This document shows positions 1-8,126 of a stretch of 50,165 nucleotides of DNA, piece by piece (position 1 is the stretch's first letter; the number at the start of each line of letters is the position of its first letter). The stretch is taken from positions 1 through 50,165 of the forward strand of contig JAAZBV010000010.1 in the NCBI GenBank assembly GCA_012513605.1, written 5' to 3'. The position numbers and the translations under genes are program-made. The notes below the pieces were generated by a model that made no database searches, was not told where the DNA came from, and was given only the letters and a program-made list of their open reading frames with translations. Source of the DNA: Desulfatiglans sp. (GTDB taxonomy: Bacteria > Desulfobacterota > DSM-4660 > Desulfatiglandales > HGW-15).

Positions 1-236
1 GCTGAAAATACAGGTGCCACGAAAACTGATAATAATAAAATCAATGGTATTAATGTTCGCATAATCATAATTATAACCAATACTCTTCTGTCGATTAAAT
101 ATTATTTATAATCAAATATAAAATTTGGTTTGTGACCATAAGACAAGAATTAAAGTCTGAATAAGGTATTCAGCATTCAACTATCAGCTGTCGGCTAACT
201 TAATGGTTTGAAAGCCTATTGCTGAAAGCTGAACAC
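1..236. other. Non-coding stretch at window edge
   Basis: I see no supported gene here. The stretch is AT-rich. Around 169-235 it has several short, partly self-complementary words built on AGCTG and GCTGAA, of the kind found in degenerate intergenic repeats. The upstream neighbour lies outside the window. Confidence 0.4.
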
Positions 237-268
237 TTAAATCTAAAAACGAAAGTTTTTAGATTTAA
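237..268. terminator. 14-bp hairpin with GAAA tetraloop downstream of the lipoprotein gene
   Basis: Positions 237-250 and 255-268 are perfect reverse complements (14 bp) around the loop GAAA. The hairpin lies immediately after the minus-strand stop codon at 270. Its A/T-rich outer stem supplies a U-tract in either direction. It is therefore a probable rho-independent terminator, possibly bidirectional. Confidence 0.6.
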
Positions 269-269
269 A

Positions 270-758
270 TTAATCGGTTACTTCTATTTTAAAGTACTCA
301 TCAATCTTGGACTTGCAGTCAGGCTTGGCCTTAACTATAAACTGGATAGTCTGGCCTGCATTCGCAGAGGCATCGATTTCATAGTTCCCATCCATACCAA
401 CGACGCTGCTCACCTCACCATCCTTAAGTTTAAAATCCTTTTTAGGGTCTGCCTTCTCCCCGTAAAAAGGGCCATTACAGTAGGTAGAAGAGCGGTATTT
501 AACCTTAAAGGTATATGTGTGCTTTCCTGGCAAAACATACATGGTTGCTGCAGATCGTACCTTCTGACCATCAATCATAACGATCTTTTCCATTTCCGGA
601 ATGATAACCTTCACCAATTGAGTAACAGGAGTCGTCTGAATGGTGTCTGGATAGTAACTGACAGCATAATTAGTACTAGTGGTGACACAACCTCCAATCA
701 ATACCAAAAAAAACAAAGCTGAAAAATAGAAACTGATGATTTTAATTTTTTTTCCCAT
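270..758 (-). CDS. Putative outer-membrane or periplasmic lipoprotein, unknown function
   Basis: This is a 162-residue protein that I do not recognise. It starts with a basic N-terminus (MGKKIK), then a hydrophobic stretch ending in LIGGC. Cys24 is therefore the likely lipidated residue after signal peptidase II cleavage. The remainder is hydrophilic and predicted mostly beta, with one GKHTYTFKV-type segment resembling carbohydrate- or protein-binding beta domains. The longer upstream reading frame to 902 was rejected because a strong ribosome site (AAGGAGACAAAAC) directly precedes the ATG at 758. A promoter at 803-831 and a terminator at 237-268 bracket it as a single-gene unit, divergent from the alcohol dehydrogenase. 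Confidence 0.75.
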   Translation of the reverse strand: MGKKIKIISFYFSALFFLVLIGGCVTTSTNYAVSYYPDTIQTTPVTQLVKVIIPEMEKIVMIDGQKVRSAATMYVLPGKHTYTFKVKYRSSTYCNGPFYGEKADPKKDFKLKDGEVSSVVGMDGNYEIDASANAGQTIQFIVKAKPDCKSKIDEYFKIEVTD

Positions 759-802
759 GTGTTTTGTCTCCTTTTTTGTACCTGAAATGATGTTTTTAAT
801 AT

Positions 803-831
803 TTTTTAGGCTTGATATGGAAAAAATGCAA
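803..831 (-). promoter_or_regulatory. Predicted sigma70 promoter of the lipoprotein gene
   Basis: On the minus strand TTGCAT (826-831) and TAAAAA (803-808) are separated by 17 bp. They lie about 45 bp upstream of the ATG at 758. The match to consensus is moderate. Confidence 0.45.
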
Positions 832-851
832 GGGAAAAAAGTAGATTTAAT

Positions 852-880
852 TTGACCCATAAAACTATTTTTTCTATACT
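852..880 (+). promoter_or_regulatory. Predicted strong sigma70 promoter of the alcohol dehydrogenase
   Basis: TTGACC (852-857) and TATACT (875-880) are separated by exactly 17 bp. Each differs from consensus at only one position. Transcription would start near 887, giving a leader of about 50 nt that includes the AAGGAG site at 924-928. Confidence 0.65.
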
Positions 881-935
881 CACAGGCTGAAAATAGTCCC
901 ATAATTATTTCTTAATTTTATCAAGGAGATAGGCA

Positions 936-2150
936 ATGATTAACAAGCAGATGGTTCAGTTCCCATTGACATACAATGACAGGATCGGCGGTGTTATTGT
1001 CGGTTGGGGCGCTCATGAGATGGTTGCAGACGAGGCTAAAAAGGCAGGGATAAAAAATGCCCTGATTACCACCACAGGCTTAAAAGGCACAGGGATTGTC
1101 GATGAAATTGTAGGCATACTCAGGCATCATGGCATATCAACAACCGTTTATGACAAGGTATCATCAAACCCGAGAGATACCGAGGTCTATGAGGCAGCAG
1201 AGGTATTCAAGAATGCCGGTTGTGACGGTGTTGTATCTGTCGGTGGAGGCAGCTCACATGACACAGGAAAAGGCGTAAGGGCACTGGCAACAAATCCCGG
1301 CGCAAACCTGTGCGATATGGCTGCAAGGGTCGATCCTCCCTGGATGGAGGTCATTGGCAGGTTCAAGCCCAATAAGATTCCGCAGATCAGCGTTAATACA
1401 ACTGCTGGGACAGGCGCTGAATCTACAATGGGAGGGGCTATTATAGATACCAAAAACAGGGCAAAGATGTTCTGCGTGGTACCCAACCTTGCACCAAGCT
1501 GCGCCCTGAATGACCCTGCTCTGATCCGCCTGATGCCTGCAAACCTTATTGCATGGACAGGCTTTGATGCCTTCTCCCATGCCTTTGAATCATATGTATG
1601 CAAGCTTTCATCTCCCCTTAACCAGGGTGCAATGATACACGTGATTAAACTTATTGCAGAAAACCTGAGGGAATTTACATATAACAAAATGAACTATAAG
1701 GCATGCGAAAACATCTGCTGGGCATCATGTTCTGCCGGTGTTGCACTGGGGTTTGGAGGTGGCGTCGGTATTGTGCATGGCCTGGGCCATGGCCTCTCTG
1801 TACTCTATGATATTCATCATGGCTTAGCAAATGCAGTGGTAACCCTTGGTATTGAAAGATACAATCAGAAATGTGTGCCTGAAAAATTCGCCGAGATGGC
1901 AAGGGCTATGGGTGTAGATACAACAGGCATGACCAAGATGGAGGCATCTGATATGTGGTTCTGTGAAACAGAAAGATTGCTTAATGACCTGGGCATCAAA
2001 TCAGGAGGTCTTAAAGAACAGTTCGGGATAAAAAAAGAGGATATCCCCCATATCGTTAAGAACCAGTATGAGAATGACTTTGCACGCCAGGGAAACCCCA
2101 GGGATTTTGATTTTAATGAGAGCGTACAGCTTCTTGAAGAACAGCTATAA
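936..2150 (+). CDS. Iron-containing (group III) alcohol dehydrogenase
   Basis: This 404-residue protein is of full family length. It belongs to the Fe-dependent alcohol dehydrogenase superfamily, which interconverts primary alcohols or diols and aldehydes with NAD(P) in the cytoplasm. The GGGSSHD nucleotide-binding motif is at 103-109. The metal-site pattern is intact: Asp211 and His215 in DAFSH, His281 in VHGLGH, and His295 in HHG. In characterised relatives such as FucO the same four positions bind Fe2+. The ATG at 936 follows AAGGAGATAGGCA. A strong promoter upstream and a 17-bp-stem terminator downstream suggest independent, high expression. Substrate cannot be read from sequence. Similarity to the methanol/1,3-propanediol-type branch is an impression only. 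Confidence 0.9.
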   Translation: MINKQMVQFPLTYNDRIGGVIVGWGAHEMVADEAKKAGIKNALITTTGLKGTGIVDEIVGILRHHGISTTVYDKVSSNPRDTEVYEAAEVFKNAGCDGVVSVGGGSSHDTGKGVRALATNPGANLCDMAARVDPPWMEVIGRFKPNKIPQISVNTTAGTGAESTMGGAIIDTKNRAKMFCVVPNLAPSCALNDPALIRLMPANLIAWTGFDAFSHAFESYVCKLSSPLNQGAMIHVIKLIAENLREFTYNKMNYKACENICWASCSAGVALGFGGGVGIVHGLGHGLSVLYDIHHGLANAVVTLGIERYNQKCVPEKFAEMARAMGVDTTGMTKMEASDMWFCETERLLNDLGIKSGGLKEQFGIKKEDIPHIVKNQYENDFARQGNPRDFDFNESVQLLEEQL

Positions 2151-2163
2151 CATAATAATTATA

Positions 2164-2203
2164 TTTTTCACCTCTGTTTAAAAAAATAAACAGAGGTGAA
2201 AAA
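2164..2203. terminator. Rho-independent terminator after the alcohol dehydrogenase
   Basis: A perfect 17-bp stem (2164-2180 with 2187-2203) closes a six-A loop. The A/T outer part provides U-tracts in both directions. It lies 14 bp after the stop codon. Confidence 0.8.
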
Positions 2204-2236
2204 TCACTCAAAAGCAAAATATCAGGAGAATCGAAA

Positions 2237-2569
2237 ATGAGCGATCATGTAAAGGTCTATTTAAAAGGGAAACCCGGTCATGAAGATCTTCATTTTAAGG
2301 AGGAGGACGCAAAACTTATCCGCAAACTCAGAGAAAAAAACAAGGAGGAAGCAGACAGGGAGTACCGAAAAACCCATGCTGAACACTGTTTTCGATGTGG
2401 GACAAAAAGCCTGGTAGAGGTCGACAGGGGCGAAATAAAAATCGATATATGTGTCAATGAAAACTGTGGCGCTATTCATCTTGACCCTGGAGAGCTTGAG
2501 ATCATACTGAAAAACGAAAAAACGGTTTTGGGAATGAGAAAATCCTTTTTATCGATTTTTAAAAAATAA
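2237..2569 (+). CDS. Small zinc-ribbon (TFIIB-type) protein
   Basis: This 110-residue cytoplasmic protein has a charged, helical N-terminal half rich in Lys and Glu. A zinc-ribbon follows: CFRCG (Cys51, Cys54) and CVNENC (Cys72, Cys77), continuing into GAIHLDPGELE. The Cys-pair spacing and the trailing 'hhLdpgELe' segment are typical of the zf-TFIIB family, which is usually found in small bacterial proteins of unknown role. The start is set by the CAGGAG site 9 nt upstream. It stands alone between a terminator at 2164-2203 and a weaker hairpin at 2649-2678. No function beyond metal or nucleic-acid binding can be inferred. Confidence 0.8.
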   Translation: MSDHVKVYLKGKPGHEDLHFKEEDAKLIRKLREKNKEEADREYRKTHAEHCFRCGTKSLVEVDRGEIKIDICVNENCGAIHLDPGELEIILKNEKTVLGMRKSFLSIFKK

Positions 2570-2648
2570 CAGGGTTTCAGATTATTCAACTGGATTCCAT
2601 TTTTTATTGTATTATCACCTTTCCTGATATTTTTACTGGATCGAATCC

Positions 2649-2696
2649 AACCCGGGTCTAAATATGATAAACCGGGTTTTAACTCCCCTTTTTTAA
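2649..2696 (+). terminator. Possible terminator of the zinc-ribbon gene
   Basis: A 7-bp GC-rich stem (2649-2655 with 2672-2678, AACCCGG/CCGGGTT) with a 16-nt loop is followed by T-rich sequence. The large loop makes it a weaker candidate. Confidence 0.4.
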
Positions 2697-3001
2697 TAAG
2701 CGCCAAAATAATAACCTTATGCCATTATTACCAACATAAAAATTGTTATTTAAAAATGGTATCTCCAACTAATAATTAATAAAAATTAGTTTTAATACGA
2801 TAAAAATCGGTAAAAAGTAGTATCAACTTCAATCTGCATCAGGTAGCATATTAATCACCCAATTTTTTTAACATCCCTTGTTATTTGGTAAAGATTTTGC
2901 ATAAGTATCTTATTTTCCTTGGTCAATTTACAGTTTTATATTAATAAATTTTAAAACAGCTGTTTTCAGGTAAAATCAGGGCACTTTAAAAACAGCAGAT
3001 T
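2697..3001. other. AT-rich intergenic region with a 14-bp perfect palindrome
   Basis: No gene is supported. A perfect palindrome, AAAACAGCTGTTTT, lies at 2953-2966. It is about 50 bp upstream of the binding-protein start, a plausible operator position. The remaining sequence is very AT-rich, and no convincing promoter hexamers stand out. Confidence 0.35.
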
Positions 3002-3014
3002 GGAGAGGGAAATT

Positions 3015-3782
3015 ATGAAAAAAAGACTATTTTTATACCTCGTTTGTGTATTACTGGCTACCTCAAATATATACGGTGGTGAGGTGATCACGTTAAGGGC
3101 AGATATCTGGGAACCATATAATGCAGAGCCGGAATCAGCAAAACCCGGATACATGATAGAGGTGGTCAAAACCATTTTTACAAAGGCTGGGTTTACTGTA
3201 GATTATCAGTGCAAGGGCTGGACATGGGAAAGGAGTATAGAAGAGGCAAGACAGGGGAGGATAGATGGAATTGTCGGCGCTGCCGTGGATGACGCCCCTG
3301 ATTTTATTTTCCCAGAAGAGACATTTATCAATCAGCAGATGACCTTTTTTGTTAAAAAGGAAAATGCCTGGCGCTATAAGGATATAACCTCACTTGATAA
3401 TATCAGATTCGGTGTAATAAGTGGCTACGCCTATGATGATGAGATTGACTCATATATAGAAAAAAACAGCGGCAAAGAAAATGTTCATACAATAAAAAAT
3501 GCCAATGCCCTTGAACTCAATATCAAAAAACTTGAAGCAGGACGTATTGATGCAACAATTGAAGATGCCTCAGTATTTGAAATGAAGGCCGCATCACTGG
3601 GTATGAACGGGAAATTTGAAGAGGCTGGCGTTGTGGGCGAACCTGATAACATCACCATTGCCTTTTCACCTGTAAAAGAAACATCAAAGAAATATGCAGA
3701 GATACTCTCAAAAGGGTTGAAAGAGATGAGAGCATCCGGAGAATTGAAAAAGATACTGGAAAAATACGGGCTTAAAGAATAG
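3015..3782 (+). CDS. Periplasmic solute-binding protein, family 3 (amino-acid-binding type)
   Basis: This 255-residue exported protein starts with MKKRLFLYL and a hydrophobic signal peptide ending near NIYG. The mature part follows the SBP_bac_3 pattern: a first lobe with 'adiWePYNa..[12 protein letters not shown]..aG', then 'iDGIVGA', and a late '[22 protein letters not shown]' helix typical of these proteins. The ATG at 3015 was preferred to a TTG at 3000 because GGAGAGGG sits directly before it. No ABC permease or ATPase is adjacent. Instead a methyl-accepting chemotaxis protein begins 10 bp downstream, so the pair is probably co-transcribed. I infer a sensory rather than transport role. 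The ligand is unknown. Confidence 0.85.
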   Translation: MKKRLFLYLVCVLLATSNIYGGEVITLRADIWEPYNAEPESAKPGYMIEVVKTIFTKAGFTVDYQCKGWTWERSIEEARQGRIDGIVGAAVDDAPDFIFPEETFINQQMTFFVKKENAWRYKDITSLDNIRFGVISGYAYDDEIDSYIEKNSGKENVHTIKNANALELNIKKLEAGRIDATIEDASVFEMKAASLGMNGKFEEAGVVGEPDNITIAFSPVKETSKKYAEILSKGLKEMRASGELKKILEKYGLKE

Positions 3783-3792
3783 AGAACGGGGT

Positions 3793-5379
3793 ATGAAATT
3801 GTCTAAAAGCAGAGCTCTTTTAACAAATATACAGGGTATACAGTTCAAGGTCATAAGCATCATTGTTATTGTGGTGATGATAAATCTGCTAATCTATGCA
3901 GTCTATGACTATATTAACACCAATAACAGACTGAACCAGGAGATGTCTACCCTTGAAGAGAGCATTGCATCAAGGCTATCTGTAATATTAGCCGATCCGA
4001 TCTGGAATATGGATAATGGCAGTGCAAAGGCTATTCTTGAGGCGGAGATGGCAGATAAAAGGGTCTGCTGCCTGACAATTTTTGAAGGAACTACAAAAAA
4101 GATCTTTGAAGCACTCCAAAAAGATGAATCGGGAAAACCGGTTGAGGTTAAGGAACTCCTGAATAACGCAGATCGGGTTAAAGAGATAGGTATAACTTAT
4201 GAAAACAAGAAGATTGCCACACTCCAGATCGGGCTTACAAAAGAGTATTTAAACCATGAATTGAGCACCCTTATTTACAGTAGTATACTGGGCGTTTCTG
4301 CTGTTACACTTATTATCTCCTATATATTGTTAGTTTTTTTGCGAATCATAATTATAAAACCTCTGAGTTTGATTATGAAAAACCTGCAGCAGATGTCATC
4401 AGGAGATTACAGATCTGACGTGAAAATCGATAAAAAAGATGAAATAGGCATAATGGCAGAGGAAGTAAACAATGTGCGTAAGACTGTTGGCGAGATGATC
4501 ACAGATATTGGCCAGGGCGTAAAAACCCTTGTATCTTCTTCAGGGGTTCTCTCGAATGTCTCATCTCAACTTTCAGATGGGACACAGCAGATTTCATCAC
4601 GGGCATCAGAGGTTGCTGCGGCAGCAGAGCAGATGAGCGGTAATATAGGTATTCTTGCAGCCGCAAGTAAAGAGATCGCCTCAAACATGGACAGGGTTGC
4701 TATCGGCACCGAAGAGATACCGACAACCATCACCGAGATATCAAAGAATTGCGAGAAAGCCCAGTCTATAACACTGGATGCCGTTACAAAGGCAAAGGAG
4801 GCGTCATCGAAAATAGAGAGATTCGGTACAGCAGCGATAGACATAGGAAAGGCGACCGAGGCCATTGATGATATCTCGGATCAGACCAATCTTCTGGCCC
4901 TGAACGCAACCATAGAGGCTGCCCGTGCAGGTGAGGCAGGAAAAGGGTTTGCGGTTGTGGCTAATGAGATCAAAGAACTAGCCAAGCAGACAGCTCAGGC
5001 CACAAAAGACATCAAAGAAAAGGTGGCAGGGATACAATCATCATCATCTGATGCAACAATACAGATAAATGAAATTTCAATGGTTATCGATAATGTAAGC
5101 AGGATTGTTACAGAGATATCGATAGCAATAGAAGAACAATCAGAGACGACAAAGAAGATTGCAGAGAATGTCTCTCAGGCAGCAGCAGGTATCCAGGAGG
5201 TACACAGGAATGTATCTGAAAGTTCAAATGTAACAAAGGAGATTACAGGCGATATTTTAGATATTAACAGCCGTGTTTCCGAGATCTCTGACGGTAGTTC
5301 AGAGGTAAAAAACCATGTTGCAGAACTGGAAAAACTGGCATCCAGACTTCATGAAATGGTGGGAAGTTTCATGGTCTGA
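3793..5379 (+). CDS. Methyl-accepting chemotaxis protein
   Basis: This is a 528-residue inner-membrane chemoreceptor. A first membrane helix at about 18-38 precedes a periplasmic sensor region of about 120 residues. A second helix at about 160-188 is followed by a HAMP segment, then a long cytoplasmic coiled coil. The conserved signalling hairpin is intact: [19 protein letters not shown], continuing to [17 protein letters not shown], at about 360-400. It should therefore engage CheA/CheW. The sensor region contains 'DPIWNMDN', common in receptors whose dCache/PilJ-like sensor type is hard to assign by eye. It is 10 bp downstream of the periplasmic binding protein, which may present ligand to it. 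No che genes lie in the window. Confidence 0.92.
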   Translation: MKLSKSRALLTNIQGIQFKVISIIVIVVMINLLIYAVYDYINTNNRLNQEMSTLEESIASRLSVILADPIWNMDNGSAKAILEAEMADKRVCCLTIFEGTTKKIFEALQKDESGKPVEVKELLNNADRVKEIGITYENKKIATLQIGLTKEYLNHELSTLIYSSILGVSAVTLIISYILLVFLRIIIIKPLSLIMKNLQQMSSGDYRSDVKIDKKDEIGIMAEEVNNVRKTVGEMITDIGQGVKTLVSSSGVLSNVSSQLSDGTQQISSRASEVAAAAEQMSGNIGILAAASKEIASNMDRVAIGTEEIPTTITEISKNCEKAQSITLDAVTKAKEASSKIERFGTAAIDIGKATEAIDDISDQTNLLALNATIEAARAGEAGKGFAVVANEIKELAKQTAQATKDIKEKVAGIQSSSSDATIQINEISMVIDNVSRIVTEISIAIEEQSETTKKIAENVSQAAAGIQEVHRNVSESSNVTKEITGDILDINSRVSEISDGSSEVKNHVAELEKLASRLHEMVGSFMV

Positions 5380-5409
5380 TTTCTTTACCAAGATTCCAGG
5401 AAATTTTTA

Positions 5410-6156
5410 TCAGAACCCCCTCTCCTCCCTTACTTTCTCATATGCCTCCTGAATCTCCTGAAATTTTTTTGTAGCCTCTTCAACAAATTCGGGAGGCATA
5501 CCCTTTGAAATAATCATATCAGGATGGTACTCCTTAACCAGCTTCCTGTAATTTGCCTTTATTTCATCATCAGGGTTTTCCTTGGTGCAGTTTAATATTC
5601 TGTAATACATATCGCTCTGCCTGAAGTGGACAGACTTAAGATTATTAAACTGGGCATCGCTGATCCTGAATGTTTGCTTCAACCTGGATAATGCGGCCTC
5701 TTCTGATTCATGAAGTATACCATCAGCAGATGCTAGTTTAAAAAGAAGATCCATAAAAGAGACAAGCACTGTCGGCTGGACCTGATTCATCTGGTATAAC
5801 TGTGAGGCAAAATCATCTATGGTGTAGGGTGATTTTTTTGCTTCGTTGAAAATATTACGCGCAAACTGTTTCTCATCTTCCGGAATCCTCAGGGTGGAAA
5901 GAAACCGATCAACAACATTAATTTCCTCCCTGGTTACAATACCATCTGCCTTGGCCATCTTGGAAAGGATAGAAAAGAGGCATACAAAATAGGCTGCCTG
6001 TGCCTGATCAGCCTGCCCAAAGGGGAGTGTCTCCGGTTCAGCCCGATATTCCCTGTCAAAAAGGTGATGTCCAAGCACAGCCCCTGCTATAGCCCCAAGA
6101 GGTCCTCCCATAAAAAGCCCGAGTGTCCCAAGGGTAAGTTTGCCAAACCATCCCAT
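5410..6156 (-). CDS. djlA: DjlA-like co-chaperone: TerB-like domain plus C-terminal J domain
   Basis: This 248-residue protein has the DjlA layout. A Gly-rich hydrophobic N-terminus (about 8-30) probably anchors it in the inner membrane. A TerB-like helical domain (about 50-175) contains two 'aDGilt..E' acidic motifs. A J domain (about 183-248) carries the diagnostic HPD at 211-213, in KEYHPDM, and closes with 'FQEIQEAYEKVREERGF'. J domains stimulate DnaK ATPase, so a membrane-associated DnaK partner role follows from family knowledge. It converges with the chemoreceptor (30 bp between stops) and stands alone. It could be annotated simply as a TerB/DnaJ protein if strict DjlA orthology is not required. 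Confidence 0.85.
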   Translation of the reverse strand: MGWFGKLTLGTLGLFMGGPLGAIAGAVLGHHLFDREYRAEPETLPFGQADQAQAAYFVCLFSILSKMAKADGIVTREEINVVDRFLSTLRIPEDEKQFARNIFNEAKKSPYTIDDFASQLYQMNQVQPTVLVSFMDLLFKLASADGILHESEEAALSRLKQTFRISDAQFNNLKSVHFRQSDMYYRILNCTKENPDDEIKANYRKLVKEYHPDMIISKGMPPEFVEEATKKFQEIQEAYEKVREERGF

Positions 6157-6221
6157 TATTTATTCCTTTTCTTTAAGCAAAAGCCATAAGAATTCATTGG
6201 TGAAAATACAATATTTTTTTC

Positions 6222-6293
6222 ACCACGGAGAGCACGGAGAACACAGAGTAAAACTAAAAGATAAATCTCCGTGACCTCTGTGTTCTCCGTGGT
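6222..6293. repeat. Imperfect palindromic intergenic repeat (CACGGAGAACACAGAG type)
   Basis: The right arm 6276-6293 is the reverse complement of ACCACGGAGAACACAGAG. The left arm 6222-6248 holds the same word with an internal near-duplication (ACGGAGAGCACGGAGA). The arms are about 27 bp apart. Words of this kind recur in non-coding DNA of many unrelated bacterial genomes, by general knowledge. Only one copy is in this window. Confidence 0.6.
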
Positions 6294-6357
6294 TAACAAT
6301 AACAAGTTATTATTTAGATCATTGCATTAATACCATAGATAACCAGGCCATAAAGAT

Positions 6358-6394
6358 AAAAAAATAGCGGCCAATAAACAGACCGCTATTTTTA
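6358..6394 (-). terminator. Terminator of the leu-ilv operon
   Basis: An 11-bp stem AAAAATAGCGG/CCGCTATTTTT (6360-6370 with 6383-6393) has a 12-nt loop. Read on the minus strand it starts 17 bp past the ilvC stop and ends in a run of T. It is a good rho-independent terminator. Confidence 0.75.
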
Positions 6395-6410
6395 TCCAAT
6401 TAGAAAAATT

Positions 6411-7466
6411 TTATTTCTTTCTGTTTTCAGGCCTGAGTTTTCTGACAGCAGCTCCCGCCTGCCACATCTCGGAATTCTTGATCCTGTCAAGTTCTACACG
6501 AAGCTTTTCCTTGTAATCCGGTGCGCTGTTAGCCTTCATGACTATCTCTGTCTCCTTGCCCGTCTTAACACTATCATACAGGGCATCAAATACAGGGGCT
6601 ACTGCATCACGGAAACGATCCTTCCAGTCAAGCGCCCCCCTCTGTGCTGTGGCGCTGCAGTTTGCATACATCCAGTCCATACCGTTTTCATCAACAAGGC
6701 GGATCAGGCTCTGGGTAAGCTCTTCTACTGTTTCATTAAATGCTTCGCTCGGACTGTGGCCATTTTTCCTTAACACATTATACTGTGCCTCCATTGTGCC
6801 GGCAAGACATCCCATAAGAACGCCTCTCTCACCAACAAGGTCACTGTGTACCTCCTTCTCAAAGGTTGTGGGGAAGAGATAACCTGAACCTATTGCAATG
6901 CCAACCGCCTTTGTCCTCTCCTCTGCCCTGCCTGTGTAATCCTGAAACACGGCATAACTTGAGTTGATGCCTGCGCCTGACAGGAAATTTCTTCTGACCG
7001 ATGTGCCTGAGCCCTTTGGTGCAACAAGAATAACATCAACATCAGCAGGGGGAATAACCTCCGTCTGCTCCTTGTACACTATTGAAAACCCGTGTGAAAA
7101 ATAGAGTGCATCACCCGGATTAAGACATTTTTTAATAGTAGGATAAATAGTCTTCTGGGCCGCATCTGTTACGAGCATCTGGATAATTGTCCCGCGTTTT
7201 GCTGCCTCCTCAATCTCAAAGAGTGTTTTCCCGGGAACCCATCCATCTGCAACCGCCCTGTCCCAGTCAGCCATATACTCTTTTGACTGGCCAATAATAA
7301 CATTAAAACCGTTGTCCTTCATATTAAGGGACTGGCCTGGGCCCTGAACCCCATAACCTATAACCGCTATTACCTCATCCTTGAGTATCTCTCTTGCCTT
7401 TGCCAGAGAAAACTCATCAACTGTGGTGACCTCTTCTTCAACTCCTCCAAAATTAATCCTTGCCAT
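6411..7466 (-). CDS. ilvC: Ketol-acid reductoisomerase
   Basis: This 351-residue enzyme performs the NAD(P)H-dependent isomerisation and reduction of acetolactate or acetohydroxybutyrate, the second common step of valine/isoleucine synthesis. The dinucleotide motif GYGVQG is at 37-42, and FSHGF at 123-127. The knotted C-terminal domain includes 'NETVEELTQSL' and 'SEMWQAGAAVRKLRPEN'. The N-terminal motif (GYGVQGPGQSLNMKDNG) and the loop after the second beta strand look closer to the Bacteroidetes-type form that I recall than to the common short proteobacterial enzyme. AAGGAGG precedes the ATG. It is the last gene of the operon, 109 bp after ilvN; the AT-rich gap may hold an internal promoter. 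Confidence 0.95.
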   Translation of the reverse strand: MARINFGGVEEEVTTVDEFSLAKAREILKDEVIAVIGYGVQGPGQSLNMKDNGFNVIIGQSKEYMADWDRAVADGWVPGKTLFEIEEAAKRGTIIQMLVTDAAQKTIYPTIKKCLNPGDALYFSHGFSIVYKEQTEVIPPADVDVILVAPKGSGTSVRRNFLSGAGINSSYAVFQDYTGRAEERTKAVGIAIGSGYLFPTTFEKEVHSDLVGERGVLMGCLAGTMEAQYNVLRKNGHSPSEAFNETVEELTQSLIRLVDENGMDWMYANCSATAQRGALDWKDRFRDAVAPVFDALYDSVKTGKETEIVMKANSAPDYKEKLRVELDRIKNSEMWQAGAAVRKLRPENRKK

Positions 7467-7575
7467 TTATTATCCTCCTTAAGTGTATTTAATTATAATA
7501 TTGTAATTATTAATAATATATATTTAGATTAAGTATAAATATAAATATAACAAATGATGTATGTCTCACATATAC

Positions 7576-8076
7576 CTATTTTTTCTCTCTTGCAAGCGCT
7601 ATTGCTCCTGTACGGGCGATTTCCTTGATTCCAAATGGGCGTAAAAGATCGAGCATTGCGGTAATCTTGTCTTCGCTGCCTGTCACCTCAATGGTATAGC
7701 ATTCAGGGCTTACATCAATAATCCTTGACCTGAAGATATCCACCAGCCGCAGTATTTCCGCCTTGCTCTCCTGTTTTGCCTTGATCTTGATCAGCACCAG
7801 CTCCCTCTGCACAAAGGGGGTGCCTGTAAACTCAAGCACCTTCACAACAGAGATAAGCTTGTTAAGCTGTTTCTTGATCTGCTCAAGGATAAACATGTCC
7901 CCTGTGGTAACAAGCGTAACACGGGAGATGTTCTCTTCGTTTGTCTCTGCCACACAGAGGCTTTCTATATTAAACCCCCTTCCGCTGAAGAGACCGGATA
8001 TCCTTGAAAGGACTCCCAGTTCATTCTCAACAAGCAATGAGAGGATATGCTTTTTATTCTCTGTTTCATTATTCAT
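7576..8076 (-). CDS. ilvN: Acetolactate synthase small (regulatory) subunit
   Basis: This 166-residue subunit has an N-terminal ACT domain (about 10-85, with ENELGVLSRISGLFSGRGFNIESL) and a C-terminal ALS_ss domain. In the family it binds valine at the ACT dimer interface and both activates and feedback-inhibits the catalytic subunit. I chose the ATG at 8076 over the in-frame GTG at 8085. The ribosome site ACAGGAG is 8 nt from the ATG but abuts the GTG. It lies 50 bp downstream of ilvB. The name ilvH would be equally valid. Confidence 0.93.
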   Translation of the reverse strand: MNNETENKKHILSLLVENELGVLSRISGLFSGRGFNIESLCVAETNEENISRVTLVTTGDMFILEQIKKQLNKLISVVKVLEFTGTPFVQRELVLIKIKAKQESKAEILRLVDIFRSRIIDVSPECYTIEVTGSEDKITAMLDLLRPFGIKEIARTGAIALAREKK

Positions 8077-8126
8077 GGACTTCACTCCTGTTAAAAAAGC
8101 ATCAAATTTCCATAAACCGTTTTTAC

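Noticed and set aside
219-722. 167-codon plus-strand frame at the left edge
   Set aside because: It is antisense to the lipoprotein, lacks a ribosome site and signal, and the minus-strand gene has a clear lipobox and Shine-Dalgarno.
1187-1687. 166-codon minus-strand frame
   Set aside because: It lies wholly antisense to the well-conserved alcohol dehydrogenase.
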